A stretch of DNA of 64,000 bases from Nageia nagi (taxonomy: Eukaryota; Pinophyta): positions 119,102,001 to 119,166,000 of the forward strand of contig JBITNC010000001.1 of assembly GCA_050084985.1 (NCBI GenBank). The letters run 5' to 3'. Every line of letters begins with the position of its first letter. The stretch's first letter is position 1. Position numbers and translations under genes: made by a program. Shown here in pieces: positions 12,397-24,360 of this stretch. The notes under the pieces are model-generated. The model worked only from the letters and a program-made list of their open reading frames with translations, did not search any database and was not told the DNA's origin.

Positions 12397-12548
12397 ATTC
12401 TTACATACCTAGGTCTTCATCTAGGGAAAAATCCTTCTGTAAAGTCATGAATCCATTTTTGCTACTTTTTCTCTCCATACAAGAAGTGCTCTGAATAGTA
12501 GCCAAAAAGCAAGAAAAAACTAAGGCTTATTCTGCTTATATCCCAAAA

Positions 12549-14500
12549 ATGAATCTTAACCCAAATAACCCTATAGTATCCAAATCCAAAGTACATTTTT
12601 CAAAGGTTAGGAGAAGTCTTTGAATTAATCCTAAATTATTTGTTCAAATCACTCCTCCTAGGACCATATGGGATTTAGAATATTCAAATTTTAATAAACA
12701 AATATTCATTATTGGAGAGATTCGTAATCACTATGATATTCTTGATCCTAGAAACTTGGATAATTTGGCTCCTCATCTGAAACCTTTTGATGATGATGAA
12801 CTCCTTGATCTTAATAAAATTCCTTATAATGCTTGATCCATTCAACATGTGTTATATGATAAATAAAGGCTACAATTTTTTATTCGTAATAATGCTTCTA
12901 TTGTGGTGGAACTTCTTACAAATGCAAATTTGCTTCATAAGTAGTTGGAAACTATAGAATTCAAAGGTAACATATTCTATTATGAGTAATCATTGAAGCA
13001 TCTCCAACATACATATGAAATGCATAGCATGGGTAGAGTGATCGACTATCACCATGGCATTAGAGGTGTAGATCCTAACGAAGTAGAGTTTGAACTAGAT
13101 GTTGATGCTGAGTTGGAACAACCACTACATGAGGATGATATTTTTGAAAGTGATGACCAATCAAAACCTGAGGATGAGGATGAAGAATCTTACATCAATT
13201 TGATCCTTAATCCACATTATTTCAATTAAGAGAAGAAAGGTAAGGGTTAAGTTCTTTTACTTGATGATGAAATTAAAACACTCATTAAGTAGCAACTTAT
13301 TGAAGTTATTAGAGAATATGTTAAGCTACAATCAGCTTGGACTCCCTAGGAGCATGATATTAAGGTAGGTATCATTATGGATATCCAAGAAAATACTAAT
13401 TGGTATAAACAACCTCCATATGAACAATTGGAAATCCTGGTAGGGGTATTGCATGAACTTGAGCAAGATAGGGTTAATCATACTAATGAGTTTGCTATTT
13501 TGAGAAATATTCCACTTCAAACATCAAACAATGCACAACAACCTCCTTCTTCCCCACCACCATCCCCAAAGACCAATGTAGGGTTTAACAACATGGTGAG
13601 TAATGAGGATGATTTTCTTTCATGTTTAAAAAGACCCGTCACTTCTAGAATTCTTACCAAAATAATCCCTAGGAAAAAGAGTATCAATTTACTAAGTTTG
13701 ATGGTATGCAAGATCCTAGAATGCATGTTCATAAATTTCATGAAGAAGCTATTGAATATATGCATGATCAAGATTTGTTGGTTAAGTTATTTTCTTACAA
13801 TTTGAGGGATGAGGCTCTAAAATGGTACTTCTAGCTTCTCAAAAGTAGCATTGATAGGTATGAGAATTTGATTTGCATGTTTTTGCATGATTATGGTTAT
13901 AACATTACTAAGAAGGTTTATTTTAAGGACTTGTGTAAAATTAAGCAACTCCCTAACTAATTAATGAAGGATTTTGTAAAGATATGGAAACAAACTACTA
14001 ATAAACTCATCATGGATGAACAAGAACTTAAGCATATTTTTTTGGATGCTCTCTCACCTATATATAAGCTATTTGTCATCTCTAATCATGATATGTCTTT
14101 AGGAGATATGATTAACACTGTTACTAAAAAGGAACCATGCATTAAAAAGTTGAGTGCTATGAAACACATTAAGCATACTTCACCTACAAAACCTATTACT
14201 GAAAATCAAATCAAGGTTGAAGCAAATCATGTTCCTTGCAATTACAAGGTAGTTCTCCACCCAAACATACTTACCAATATACACCTTTGACTGATATTAT
14301 TGATAATATTTTGAATGTATTATTAGTTGAGGAACTAATCAAATTACCTCCTATTATTGGACCTAAGTTTAGTAATGGTGTGCCTAAAAATTTTCACTAT
14401 GAGGAAGTTTACAATTATCATAGGGTACCTAATCATCTAACTTGAGATTGTAGGACACTTTGTAACATTATATAGGATTTCATTGATAATGGAGCAATCA
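12549..14500 (+). pseudogene. gag: gag of element A (Ty3/gypsy capsid protein), decayed
   Basis: One frame can be followed from ATG at 12549 to about 13650 with a few stops, through an acidic stretch (13090-13200) and a Pro-rich linker (about 13537-13571, PPSSPPPSP). A frameshift near 13650 then leads to the capsid core: KFDGMQDPRMHVHKF, LVKLFSYNLRDEALKWYF and, at 13964-14290, LMKDFVKIWKQTT. This is the Retrotrans_gag pattern (FDG..DP..H...F, LF..SL...AL.W). Near 14450 CRTLCNII and DFIDNGAIK match the segment that follows gag in many gypsy elements. The start is chosen because it opens the long frame. Several stops are at expected Gln or Trp positions. The protein would form the particle, but this copy is dead. 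Confidence 0.8.
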
Positions 14501-15399
14501 AGATGGATTAAAAACTAGCTGCACATATAGGAACTATATATCTAGATAATGCACAACAAGGGGTATTTAATAATCCCCTACCATCTTCACAATCTTGAGG
14601 GTGCATTGGTACAATAAGTATTTCCTACAATTTATATTCTTTTTTGGCTAACACTCATGCATATAGGCATCCTCCTCCAAATAGGAATAGGAATAGAATC
14701 AAAATACACTACACCAATAGTGTGCATTCTTGCTTCAAAGTGCCAGCAACATGGTGATGACTAGTACAAAAATACCTCTATTTTTCCCTACCTCCGCAAA
14801 GTGTATTTGTATGGTGAAAACTCCCTAGGTACATAAAGTTATTCCTTGAGATCATTTTGACATCACAATTAATGTATATTAGTAGCTAGGGTGTTTTTGT
14901 GTCTTTTTGCTTTCCTATTTTATGTGTTCACTAGTCCAGTAATTTTTCATCTTTATATCCATCTTTTTTTCCTATGTCCATAATCAAGGGATCCAATTCC
15001 TCTCTATGCATAGTGCTAACACCTTGCTATCTCTATGTCAGGGCACTAGTGCCATGGTTCTCTAGGGACATAATGTTTAAAATAAATTTTTTATCATTCT
15101 AAATAATGTGCCTTTAGCCTCTAGGGTGATTTTGGGTTTTGTGCCATGATATCTATGTTCACATACACCCTTCTAACCTTTATTAGTTTCTCCAAGGGAT
15201 CTTATTCTTCAAGTTGTGTGTCATTTTAATTTGTGTGTATGTCTTATGATCATTATCAATTGTACATAACATAATCTATGCATGTTTAGCACATTTAATT
15301 GTTAATGAGTTAGTTTTTAGAGTTAATTATGCTTATGTGTGTGTCCAATGTCAACCATTTAAATATAACACAAATAAAAAATATAGAGTATTGAGTTCA
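14501..15399 (+). other. Element A, interior after gag, no domain seen
   Basis: Where protease and RT would be expected, I find only short frames in all six directions and no D-S/T-G, YVDD or integrase motif. The sequence is not a simple repeat. The pol genes appear to be absent, not merely broken. Confidence 0.55.
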
Positions 15400-17300
15400 C
15401 CAAATGGGTCATATATATATATATCAAAATCAAAATTTGGTACAAAATAGGTATACATGGGCCTTAGCCCTATATCATCCACAATTATGGGTGGGCACTA
15501 CCACCACTACTAGATATCTCACTCCTAGAGCATACTTTCCTACCAATACCACTAGATCTAGATATGGAGACTCCACCCAAGATATCACTCAGTGTGAGTC
15601 CATGAGTCTTCAAAAGTGTCTTGGCCCTCATATACTTTGCTTGTAATTTGGATATCTCTAGAGCTTGAACTATAATTTGATCATGCTAACTTTGCACAAA
15701 TTCCCACTACTAATCTATTAGGGGCATGGTGAGCCTATCCTAGAGACCCTTCATTATTTGAGATAGTGAAGCCACCTTTACATCTTGCATCGTAAGTGTA
15801 GCCCTCACCATAGCCAACTTAGCCTCTAATGGCTAGAGACATGTTAACTTAGCCTCCATCAGCCTTAGTCTAGCTAGCTTAGCCACCATGGATGCTACTT
15901 GTGCATCTAACACCCCTATCATATCATACAAAATGCCAATTAGTCTTTCACTAGCTACATTTAAAATTTGAAAATCATGAAGCATTATGAGTAGAATCTT
16001 TCTTACCTAGAGTGGGGGCAACTACTGCTAGCACCTCTAGTCCCCTTACTGGTGGAGGCCCATCATGGATAGGATTATATACATTCATTTGATCATCCTC
16101 CTTTGATGGGGGGCTCATTGCATCATCACTCCCACTATCTAACTCATTCAGGCCTAAAGATCCTATATGCATAGCTTTTCACCATGTAGCATAACTAAGG
16201 GTAACCTCAGGAGCCATGGCTACCTCCATAGCAACATCTCCTACTAATGGCTCTAGCCACCCTACCATCCATAATGGCATATCTTGAGCATCATGAAGAA
16301 TGTCTCTCTCCACTATGTATCATCGATACACTAGGGGCATTGTTAGGATCAATTGTTGTATCCTAAACTATCTCAACACCTACTTTAGATGATATGGCTC
16401 CACTATCTTTCATCAGGTTTGGAAGAAGTGGGTTTGCTTCACCCATGCCAAATGATGAGCATCCCCATACCACACATAATCAATGTAGCACACCGATATG
16501 ATGTCTTCCTCTTGGAGGCTATCGATGTCCCTCCTCCTTGCCTCCATAGATCAAGGAGGCCTATATCCACCCAATGGGCTAGTCTAGCATGCTAGGTCAA
16601 CATCTATTGGGTCATCTCTCACCCTCTATAATTACACTAGCTTAACAACTAAGATGTGCTCATAGGCCCAAATTTATAGGAGATCAACATGAGAAATCAT
16701 CATCTTGACCTTGTCAACATTGGTAAATGAATACAAATCCCTATAAAGCTATGCCAATACTACTAGCCCCCATGCAAACTATCACCACCTAGCACATATC
16801 TCTCATACTATCCATGTCAAATTGAGAGGAAAAATTGAATGGCTTTTGTTGAGATACAAATAGGTAGTAATAATAGCCTCCACATGTAGCCTAAAGTGTC
16901 TCCCTACTTTAGCATACCTACATCCCTCCATGATTCACACTAACTATTGATCCCAATCATGGTCATCTCATTCATTCAACCATAAGCACTCAGTCCTATG
17001 AGTGGTATCATCCCCCATCTCATGTTGATATACCAATCCACCCCTGATGGGTATACCCTAGATCTAGTACACATCCTCTAGAGTTACTATCATTTCACTA
17101 GTGGGAAGGTGAAATGAGCAGCAATCTTAATCCCATCTCTTAGATAATGTAATGAGAAGAGGAGCATCCACCTATACTATCCCTACATATGCAATCTCCC
17201 CTAACCTACATGTATATAAAATATCATCTAATTACTAAGTTTGTGGGAAGGCTCAAGCCAAATCTAAAGTTGTAGTCCTCACAGGACTACCTTGGATCAA
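15400..17300 (-). pseudogene. Antisense plant mobile domain (PMD) protein gene in element A
   Basis: Read on the minus strand from about 17300, the frame at 17112-17041 gives LPTSEMIVTLEDVY, a stop, I, a stop, then GIPIRGGLVY. This matches the PMD signature TFHLP.GEMT.TLEDV...L.IPI.G. About 300 bases later (16815-16650) come CMGASSIGIAL and DLL-stop-IWAYEHILV, matching the domain's WG.A.LA.LYR and LLQ.WA.EHI segments in broken frames, and then RRRDIDSLQEEDIISVCYID. The C-terminal part holds a helix-rich stretch (about 15910-15720, VAKLARLRLMEAKLT) and an acidic frame at 16172-15975. PMD proteins include MAIN and MAIL1 and many transposon-borne relatives; the biochemical role of the domain is not settled. 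The gene lies antisense to gag and is broken by stops and frameshifts. Confidence 0.72.
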
Positions 17301-19070
17301 TCCCTTGCAATCCTATAAGGTAAAACTTAGGTCTGTTAGTCCATCCTCTCCACTCATGGATAATAAAAATATAAAATTACAAGTTTGAATCTACTTACCA
17401 CATGCTCAATTGATAGATTTATGAAGATACTTCACTAGATGACCTATCCTCCCCATAATCAATTAGTGGATACACCTCTAATTGATGGTAGCCATCACTA
17501 CATAGTCTCATATCCAATATAGATGTCCTCCCACTTGATGTGCTAAAATTATTGATGGAACAAATGCTCCAATAGTGTAATTTTGCTTGTAAGGTGGCAA
17601 AATCAGCTAGTTCAATGACAAAGTCAAGGTCTACTTGTTAGAGCTCCAAATGGTAAGTGCATCAAGGTTAAAATGACTTATTTTTACAAAAAAAAAAAAA
17701 TTGATTTTATAAGTTGAATTTAGAGATTTAAATCAAGGCATTACTTCTTTTTTGACATATAGTTCCTAAATCCTTATGTGGAGGGCTTATTGGCCTTGTA
17801 AAAATTTCAAATCCCTCATGTCCTTTTTTAGATACTAAAAATTACCATTTACACAATGTTGATGGTGTCCATTTCTTTGAAGTTTTGTATGGTATTGACA
17901 AAATTTGGATCTAATTTATGCTCAAAATTTATTCAAATGATGCCCACATGTATCAAGTAAAGATGGCTTCACTTATATTTTTCATTAAAATTTATATTAG
18001 GTTTAGGGTGCTAATAGCATGCTAATTTTCCATTTAGATGAGTTTCCAATGCGCCTAGTTCATTTTCATCAATTGCTAATTTTTTATATGATAATGAATA
18101 CTTATTTATAATATATAATTAAAAATTGGATTATGTATACTTGATTTTAGTCATTTGGTAGGGTAAAATTATATCTTCAAGAAGGTTGTTCCTCAATAGC
18201 TGCAGGCCCATGGTATTTGCAAGATGAAGGCACTGCTTAACTATATGACTTTCTCCACTTATTTCATAATGTTGGAGGCATAATAACATTAGGAAACTAT
18301 CAATGTACCAATATGTGAGCTAAATAATTAAAAACCCTCCTATACTTATCCTTAATTACACCTTTTTGGCATTAGGATCGATACCAAAATTATGCTTCCA
18401 TCTCAAGGTATGGATATTTTATTTTTCTCTTTTCATTTGATGTTATTAAGCATGTTAAATTTATATTTGTAAATATTGATATTTTTTAATATGAATTGAC
18501 ACATGCTAAGTGAATGAATCAACATATATTGGTTGACCTAAAGTTTACATGGAGAAATATGCAGAACAATGGGGCATTATCTCCCTTTCTAGACTTCACT
18601 CTGCATTCTATGCTACATTTCTCATAGCTTAGAATAACTCTATTCTCCTCCATATGTTGGCATTTCATGAGTATCACCTAGATGATGATGTGATGACATG
18701 GTGATGTGACATGTGTTCATGCATGTGATAAGATGGCTTGCCTTAACCCCTTTTTTTAGCATCAACTAGGGGCAGTCTCATATTCAATTATAAGTATGGT
18801 GAATTGACATACTTTGTCTATTATTAGTCAAGATAATTTTATTTTATCCAAATTTGAGGAATCCTATGATGTCAATAGCATGGAAGACTATCCACATGGT
18901 GTTGATGATGTACATTAACCTATTTTTAGGGCATTTGCAGTGTATACACCCTTTATATAGAATTAAACTTAAGTTTCCCAACCTTTACAAGTTTGAATAT
19001 CAAGAAATTTCAACATTCTAGCTCAACATATTATAATATATTATATTTATTTCATCCTTTCTTCACATGG
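17301..19070 (+). other. Element A, non-coding interior
   Basis: No recognisable frame on either strand. An A-run of about 13 bases lies at 17688-17700. The stretch lies between the start of the antisense PMD gene and the tandem repeats, so it may contain the antisense promoter, but I see no specific site. Confidence 0.5.
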
Positions 19071-19755
19071 CTAATGTCTTTGGATCATGGATATCAAAAC
19101 ACATGATCATCAATGGCCATCAATATGGCTAGTGAGAGTTCACTCACTTAAAATTAAACTAGAAATGCAACCATGAGCAATTTGTTGATATTGGATCATC
19201 TCTAATGGATGATACATTTTGTTGTGTATCCACATAATTTTTTCTTTGAACCCATATAAAGCATCATCATCTTCAATGGCCAATGATACAAATAGTGAGA
19301 GTTCACTCACTTAAAAGTAAATCAATAATGCAATTGTTAGCAATTTGTTAACATTGCATCATCTTCAATGGATGATACATTTTTCTATGTATCCACATGG
19401 TTTTTGCTTTGAACCCATCTAAAACATAATATCTTCAAATCATGGATATAAAAATGCATGATCACTGATGAACAACAATACAACTAGTGAGAGTTCACTC
19501 ATTTAAAAGTAAACCAGTGATGTAGCTATGAGCAATTTATTAGCATTGGATCATCTCCAATGGATGATAGATTTTGCTATGTATCCACATGATTTTTGCT
19601 TTGAACCCATGTAAAGCATACTATCTTCAAATCATATACATACAAATGTATGATCATTGATGATCATTTATATGGCTAGTGAGAGTTCACTCACTTAAAA
19701 AATAAACCAATGATGCAACCATGAGCAAGATGTTGATATTAGATCATCTCTAATG
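19071..19755 (+). repeat. Four tandem repeats, about 192 bp each, in element A
   Basis: The phrase AGTGAGAGTTCACTCA recurs at 19131, 19294, 19486 and 19678, followed each time by TTAAAA...GCAA..., GGATCATCTCTAATGGA and a TATGTATCCACAT / TTTGAACCCAT part. Spacing is 163, 192 and 192 bases; the first unit has lost about 29. Tandem repeats near the 3' LTR are common in Tat-type gypsy elements. GAGAGTTCACTC is partly palindromic. Confidence 0.9.
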
Positions 19756-20328
19756 GACAAAACAACTTACTATATATCTATCATTATTTTATTATTAATA
19801 TTTCATTATAGGTACAAATATTTAGCAAAAATAAAGAAAATTATAGTCAAAACCAAGGTGATAACACGTGCTCACTATCTATTGGGCCACTGGCAACATA
19901 CATTTCATTATCATTTCCACCAACGCAAAGTGTAACCTCTCTATTTTGAGGCATGGATGTAAGTGCAAATTATTCCCAAGTATCATACATAACAAAATAG
20001 CTAGATTCATGATTGAAATAGTATAAAGGAGGTAAATCATATCTTCCATCTCCAGCCTTGGATATGGATTTTTATAGTCATCCAAACATCATCCAAATAG
20101 TATTCATGAAGATAGCTTCTTCAACAACATTTTCCTTGGCTACTCCACTTAAGGATCTTTCCTAGGGTACCCAATTCAAAAGGGGGACAACATAAGGTCC
20201 CTCAATATCAACCATTCATCTTCAATAAAAGAAAACATCAAAAAAAAGATAAAAAAAATTTCTTCTATATCTTGGCTACACTTCTTCTTTGGACATGTAA
20301 TTTCATTGCTTCAATCACACATACAAAT

Positions 20329-20337
20329 AGGGGAAAA
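20329..20337 (+). other. Polypurine tract of element A
   Basis: AGGGGAAAA lies directly before the TG of the 3' LTR, the place and composition expected for the plus-strand primer in reverse transcription. Confidence 0.8.
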
Positions 20338-21021
20338 TGTAGATTTCTCAAAATGAACCTTTATGTATTTAATAAATCTTTTTAATCCCTTAACAATGTA
20401 TTATTTAAAAAGGGATTTAAAATGTATAAAAGAGGTGTAGGCCATATATTTTACCCTTGTGGATTATCAAGGGGTCAAATCTTATAATAGAATCATCCCT
20501 ATATAAAGGTATTAAAGAAATGCAAATATAGAGGATGGGATTATTTTCAAGAGGAGACTAGGTAAGGGACAATTTTATAGAAGACCTAAGGCTTCTATCA
20601 ATTGAAGATCAGATACAGAATCAAGGACTTGAACATTGTTTACAAAGAAAACCTTTGGCAAGGTATTCTTATCTATAACAAGCAAATCTCTTATCTCAAG
20701 AATTATCATAATTTTGTTATATTGATAAATCATTCATTTTATTATCATTTCATCTTTCATCCAATCTTTAATTTGATCATGAACACAATACCGATAGTGT
20801 ACTATTACTAGGGCACCAACACCATACTAGTGTATATGATATTATTCTTTCTTGATGTATGCCTTTCTTTGATCAATTGAATATGCATATTAATGAAATG
20901 AACCTATATGCTTAATCATCTATTGTCATATTCCTACTTTATGTCAATTAACTAATAGACCAAATAGTGCATGTGTTAATTCCCCTAATTAATTACACCA
21001 TCACATTATTTAGGGTCTACA
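20338..21021 (+). repeat. 3' LTR of element A
   Basis: Pairs with 11699-12381; starts TGTAGATTTC, ends AGGGTCTACA. Differences from the 5' LTR are scattered single bases and a few short indels. Confidence 0.93.
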
Positions 21022-21026
21022 CTTAC
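21022..21026. repeat. Target site duplication, right copy (element A)
   Basis: CTTAC, identical to 11694-11698. Confidence 0.9.
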
Positions 21027-21832
21027 CATCGATAGAGGATATTTAATTTAGGATATACATGCTTAAAAATCTATTAGTGAAATTATTGATCAAAATATAC
21101 CAATTCATAAAAGTATTAGGGAAATTATTGAATAATATTTTGTAGTAAAATAAATAAAAATACTTTTATTCAAGAAACTAGATTTGTTAGTTAGACATAT
21201 AATCCCAAAAATAAGTTGTTGATGAAAATATTGAATTTATTAGTGAATACAAATTAGAATCTTTTGAAGGCCCTTCTAATCAAATAGAAAATTTAGTTTT
21301 AAATAGGTCATTCTCTATATTAGAGTTAGGGACTTATTTTGAAATATATTCATATATACCAAAAATAACAATGCTTCTAAAGAAAAGTGAGACTAATTCA
21401 AGTGAAAACTAAATTATAAAGAATTAATAGAGCCTATCCTTAGAATTAGGAGAATTTAGAAAGAGTTCCTATGAGATTTAGAATTTGCACCAATAAATTT
21501 AGAGAAGCAATTATGAAAAAAAAATAATAACAAGAATAATAACAATAGCAACAAATGAGTAATGCCAAAACAACATAACATTTACTTATCTTACTGGGCT
21601 AAATCTTGATAAGGATACTACTATGAAAAATATTTGTTTGACATGTCGTTTCATTTTGAACTCAAACTTTTATGCAATACCTATGATTATGAAAAAGTAA
21701 CTAAAAGCTGAAACTCTTTCCTTTTACACTTAAGGATAATGGAATGAGATAGTTTATAGGATTACAACTATAATTTATATGATCATGGGTTGATATGGAA
21801 AGATCTTTCCTTGAGAAATATCAAATACATAC

Positions 21833-21906
21833 ATACATATATATGTATATATATGTGTGTGTGTGTGTGTGTTGTGTGTGTGTGTTTTGTGTGTGTGTGT
21901 GTGTGG
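21833..21906. repeat. TA/TG microsatellite
   Basis: A TATATG tract passes into interrupted (TG)n up to 21906. Confidence 0.95.
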
Positions 21907-22257
21907 GAAAGATGAATTATTATTAAGAAGAGGATGGGCATTTAAAAGATTATCTCAAAAGGTTCTTATTTTTTAGAAGATAATGTAGAACAAAAGTAGA
22001 CCCCAACTTATCAAAAACTAGAAGCTCTCAATTTAATTGGAAGATGAGATATTAATAAACTAGATATTCACAAGATCATAGAACTCTATAAGAAATATTC
22101 AAGAACCAAGTATACCACATAAAAAATTAAGAATAACAAGGATTTAAATGTAATAAATAAGCTCATACAACAATTATTAAATTTCAAGACTAAAACATTA
22201 TTCCAATTAAATAAAATGAAAAGTATAGTAAATAAAATAATAGATCCTTAAGAACCA

Positions 22258-22370
22258 CTGGTAGTTTATTATCCCCACTATAGAAAGAAATATTCAATTC
22301 ATGATTGCTCATTATATAACATGGCCATTTGTAGTTTATATGAAAATGATCACCCAATAGATGATTATTA
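22258..22370 (+). pseudogene. gag: gag zinc knuckles of element G with Cys-to-Tyr changes
   Basis: The frame reads YYPHYRKKYSIHDC then MAICSLYENDHPIDDY. Both fit C-X2-C-X3-H-X4-C if Tyr stands for lost Cys (and one Tyr for His). Such knuckles bind the element RNA during packaging. TGT-to-TAT is the change expected from deamination on the opposite strand. No capsid core was recognised upstream. Confidence 0.5.
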
Positions 22371-23235
22371 ACTTCTCGTTATTAAAAATTCTTTAGGGAA
22401 AACATCAATGGAAGATAAAAACTATATATGATCAAGACTAAGTAATAAATTTTCATTTAGTTATCCCAATCAATATCAGTCTATATTTCTCCTAATTAAG
22501 AAACCTCTCATTGGAATAAGCCTGGGTCAAGATAGCCTCCTGCATAAACTTGATGATAAAACCCTTAGATACCATATCAATATTGATCTATTATAGGATG
22601 ATGAAATCAAAATTGGTACTAAGTAATACCTCAATGGTTGCCTAACAAATAATTAATTTAGGGAATAAAAATTCAAATATTTTTAGAAAAAAAAATTTCA
22701 AATTAACAATAAGCATTACTATTAGCATGCTCTTGAAATATTCCATAAAAAATTTTAATAAGCACCTAAATATACATCATTACTAACCCAACTTGTAGTA
22801 AATCAAAATAAGAATAGCAAACAACCCCTATCTATGAAGCTAATTGGGAAGAGATTGTTACTTTAAAACTAATATAGTACATTTATATTCTATAAAATAA
22901 GGTAAAGAATTATCTCAATTGGAATATACAATCATCACACAAGTTGAAGAAGTATAAAAAATAGTCTAAATAGTAGAGAAGTCTAAAAATGCCAAAATAA
23001 ACTACAAATTAAAATGATCCCATATATTATCTTGAGAGATTGATAGTAATACCAAAAGAAGAGGCATTTGAACTCCTCAAATAATTAAAAAAAAAAGTAT
23101 TCTTATTCTTATTATATAAGTAATCAAGGAAGTTTTAGAATTAAACAAGTTAGTAAAGAAATTTGCATTAAAATGGTAGGATAAAAAAAAAAAATTATCC
23201 TAAAACTATTTTCATGGATGCAAATTTAGTTATTT

Positions 23236-23560
23236 TTTAGCCAAAAATTTAATGTATCCTACATATAGTGATTCAAGAAGACTATTAATCATTATAGCTA
23301 TTGGAACTACTAAGTTTCCCAATGTGTTAGTTAATCTTGGGGATGTAATCAATGTCATGACCACATACAATGAGAGATATTGACTATCAATTAGTACTTG
23401 GGAGGTCATGACCAATTACGATTGCAACTTTTATAGGTTTTTTAATCATGAGATATGATAATTTTAGATGTCTTTAATTCAAGGGTGCTTTCTTTATATC
23501 CCCTTGTTGAACCTACTATTAACTTTCAGAAATGTTTATAGAGGGATGAATTGGAATTTG
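23236..23560 (+). pseudogene. Aspartic protease remnant of element G
   Basis: One frame reads MYPTYSDSRRLLIIIAIGTT then KFPNVLVNLGDVINVMTTYN. Gypsy proteases have ...VLVDLGAAINVM... here; the catalytic Asp is Asn (VNLGD). STWEVM and further hydrophobic stretches follow, as in the segment before the GRPW motif. The enzyme would have cut the polyprotein; this one could not. Confidence 0.65.
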
Positions 23561-23890
23561 AATATGAATAAGAGACTTTTACAACTTTAGCCATAATTAT
23601 ATCAAAGGAACATGTGGAGGAATTAGAAGAAAAATTTGCATTAGACACTATTGAAAAAAAAAAACATGTGGCAAATCCATCAAAAAAATCTTGAAGATAT
23701 TACGTTTAATATAGTGGGAAAGAAACAACCATATTTCTTATCACTTTTAAAATGTTATTAACTTACATAATTTTTCTAGAGGAAGCATTTATAATGTATT
23801 CAAAATTATTCCATTCTTTTTTTTTCCTTATCATTAATATATTTAGTTCAACCGATTTCATTAGTTAGTTCAATCACAATAGGAAGTAAA

Positions 23891-23912
23891 AACACACACA
23901 CACACACACACA
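23891..23912. repeat. (AC)n microsatellite
   Basis: Eleven AC units within the gap between protease and RT of element G. Confidence 0.95.
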
Positions 23913-24114
23913 TATAAACTTGATAAGGTTTTAAATATTAATTATTGGTTAATTAGAAAACAAGAGGAGAAATTATTCAAAATTTTAAGAGCCCATTCTT
24001 GAGCATTTGCATGGGAATATCGATTTATGATTCAAAACATGTTCATAAACTATAAAAGGAAGGTGAACTAGCTTTGATAGATATTATCAAAAGTAAAATT
24101 AATATATTAGTGAA

Positions 24115-24360
24115 TATTACATTTATTTATATTATCTCTAACAACTAGCAAGTTTCTCCATTAGCAATTGTACTAAATAAAAATGGGAAGTGGAGATTTG
24201 TTGTTAATTATTGAGCTTTAAATAAGGAAATCCATAGGGACTATTTTCTACTTGATTTCATTGACTAAGCATTGGATATGCTAGCTGAAAAGAAATATAT
24301 TTTTTTTTGTATATTAGTTTAGTGGTTTTGACCAAATTCAAATAGCATTAAAAAAATAAG
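24115..24360 (+). pseudogene. Reverse transcriptase N-terminal part of element G
   Basis: Reads SPLAIVLNKNGKWRFVVNY, stop, ALNKEIHRDYFLLDFID, stop, ALDMLAEKKY. This is the gypsy RT opening (SP...V.KK.G.WR.CVDYR.LN, then DxFPLP.ID..LD.L.G...F). It runs to the FSGF..IQIAL segment and stops there. The catalytic YVDD block, the rest of RT and RNase H are absent; the next residues are already integrase. Confidence 0.8.

Larger units (their letters stand above)
11699..21021 (+). mobile_element. LTR retrotransposon A (gypsy-type gag, no visible pol, antisense PMD gene)
   Basis: Two direct repeats of about 684 bp bound the element, both starting TGTA and ending TCTACA, with a perfect 5-bp duplication CTTAC outside them. 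Inside, in order: a PBS at 12384, a gag pseudogene of about 630 codons (12549-14500), an antisense PMD-type gene (about 17300 to 15400), a non-coding part with four 192-bp tandem repeats (19131 onward), and a PPT (20329-20337). I saw no protease, RT, RNase H or integrase motif in any frame between gag and the 3' LTR. It is therefore a non-autonomous element, mobilised if at all by another element's enzymes. LTR differences are scattered, so it is not recent, but it is the youngest large element here with an intact outline. Confidence 0.92.
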
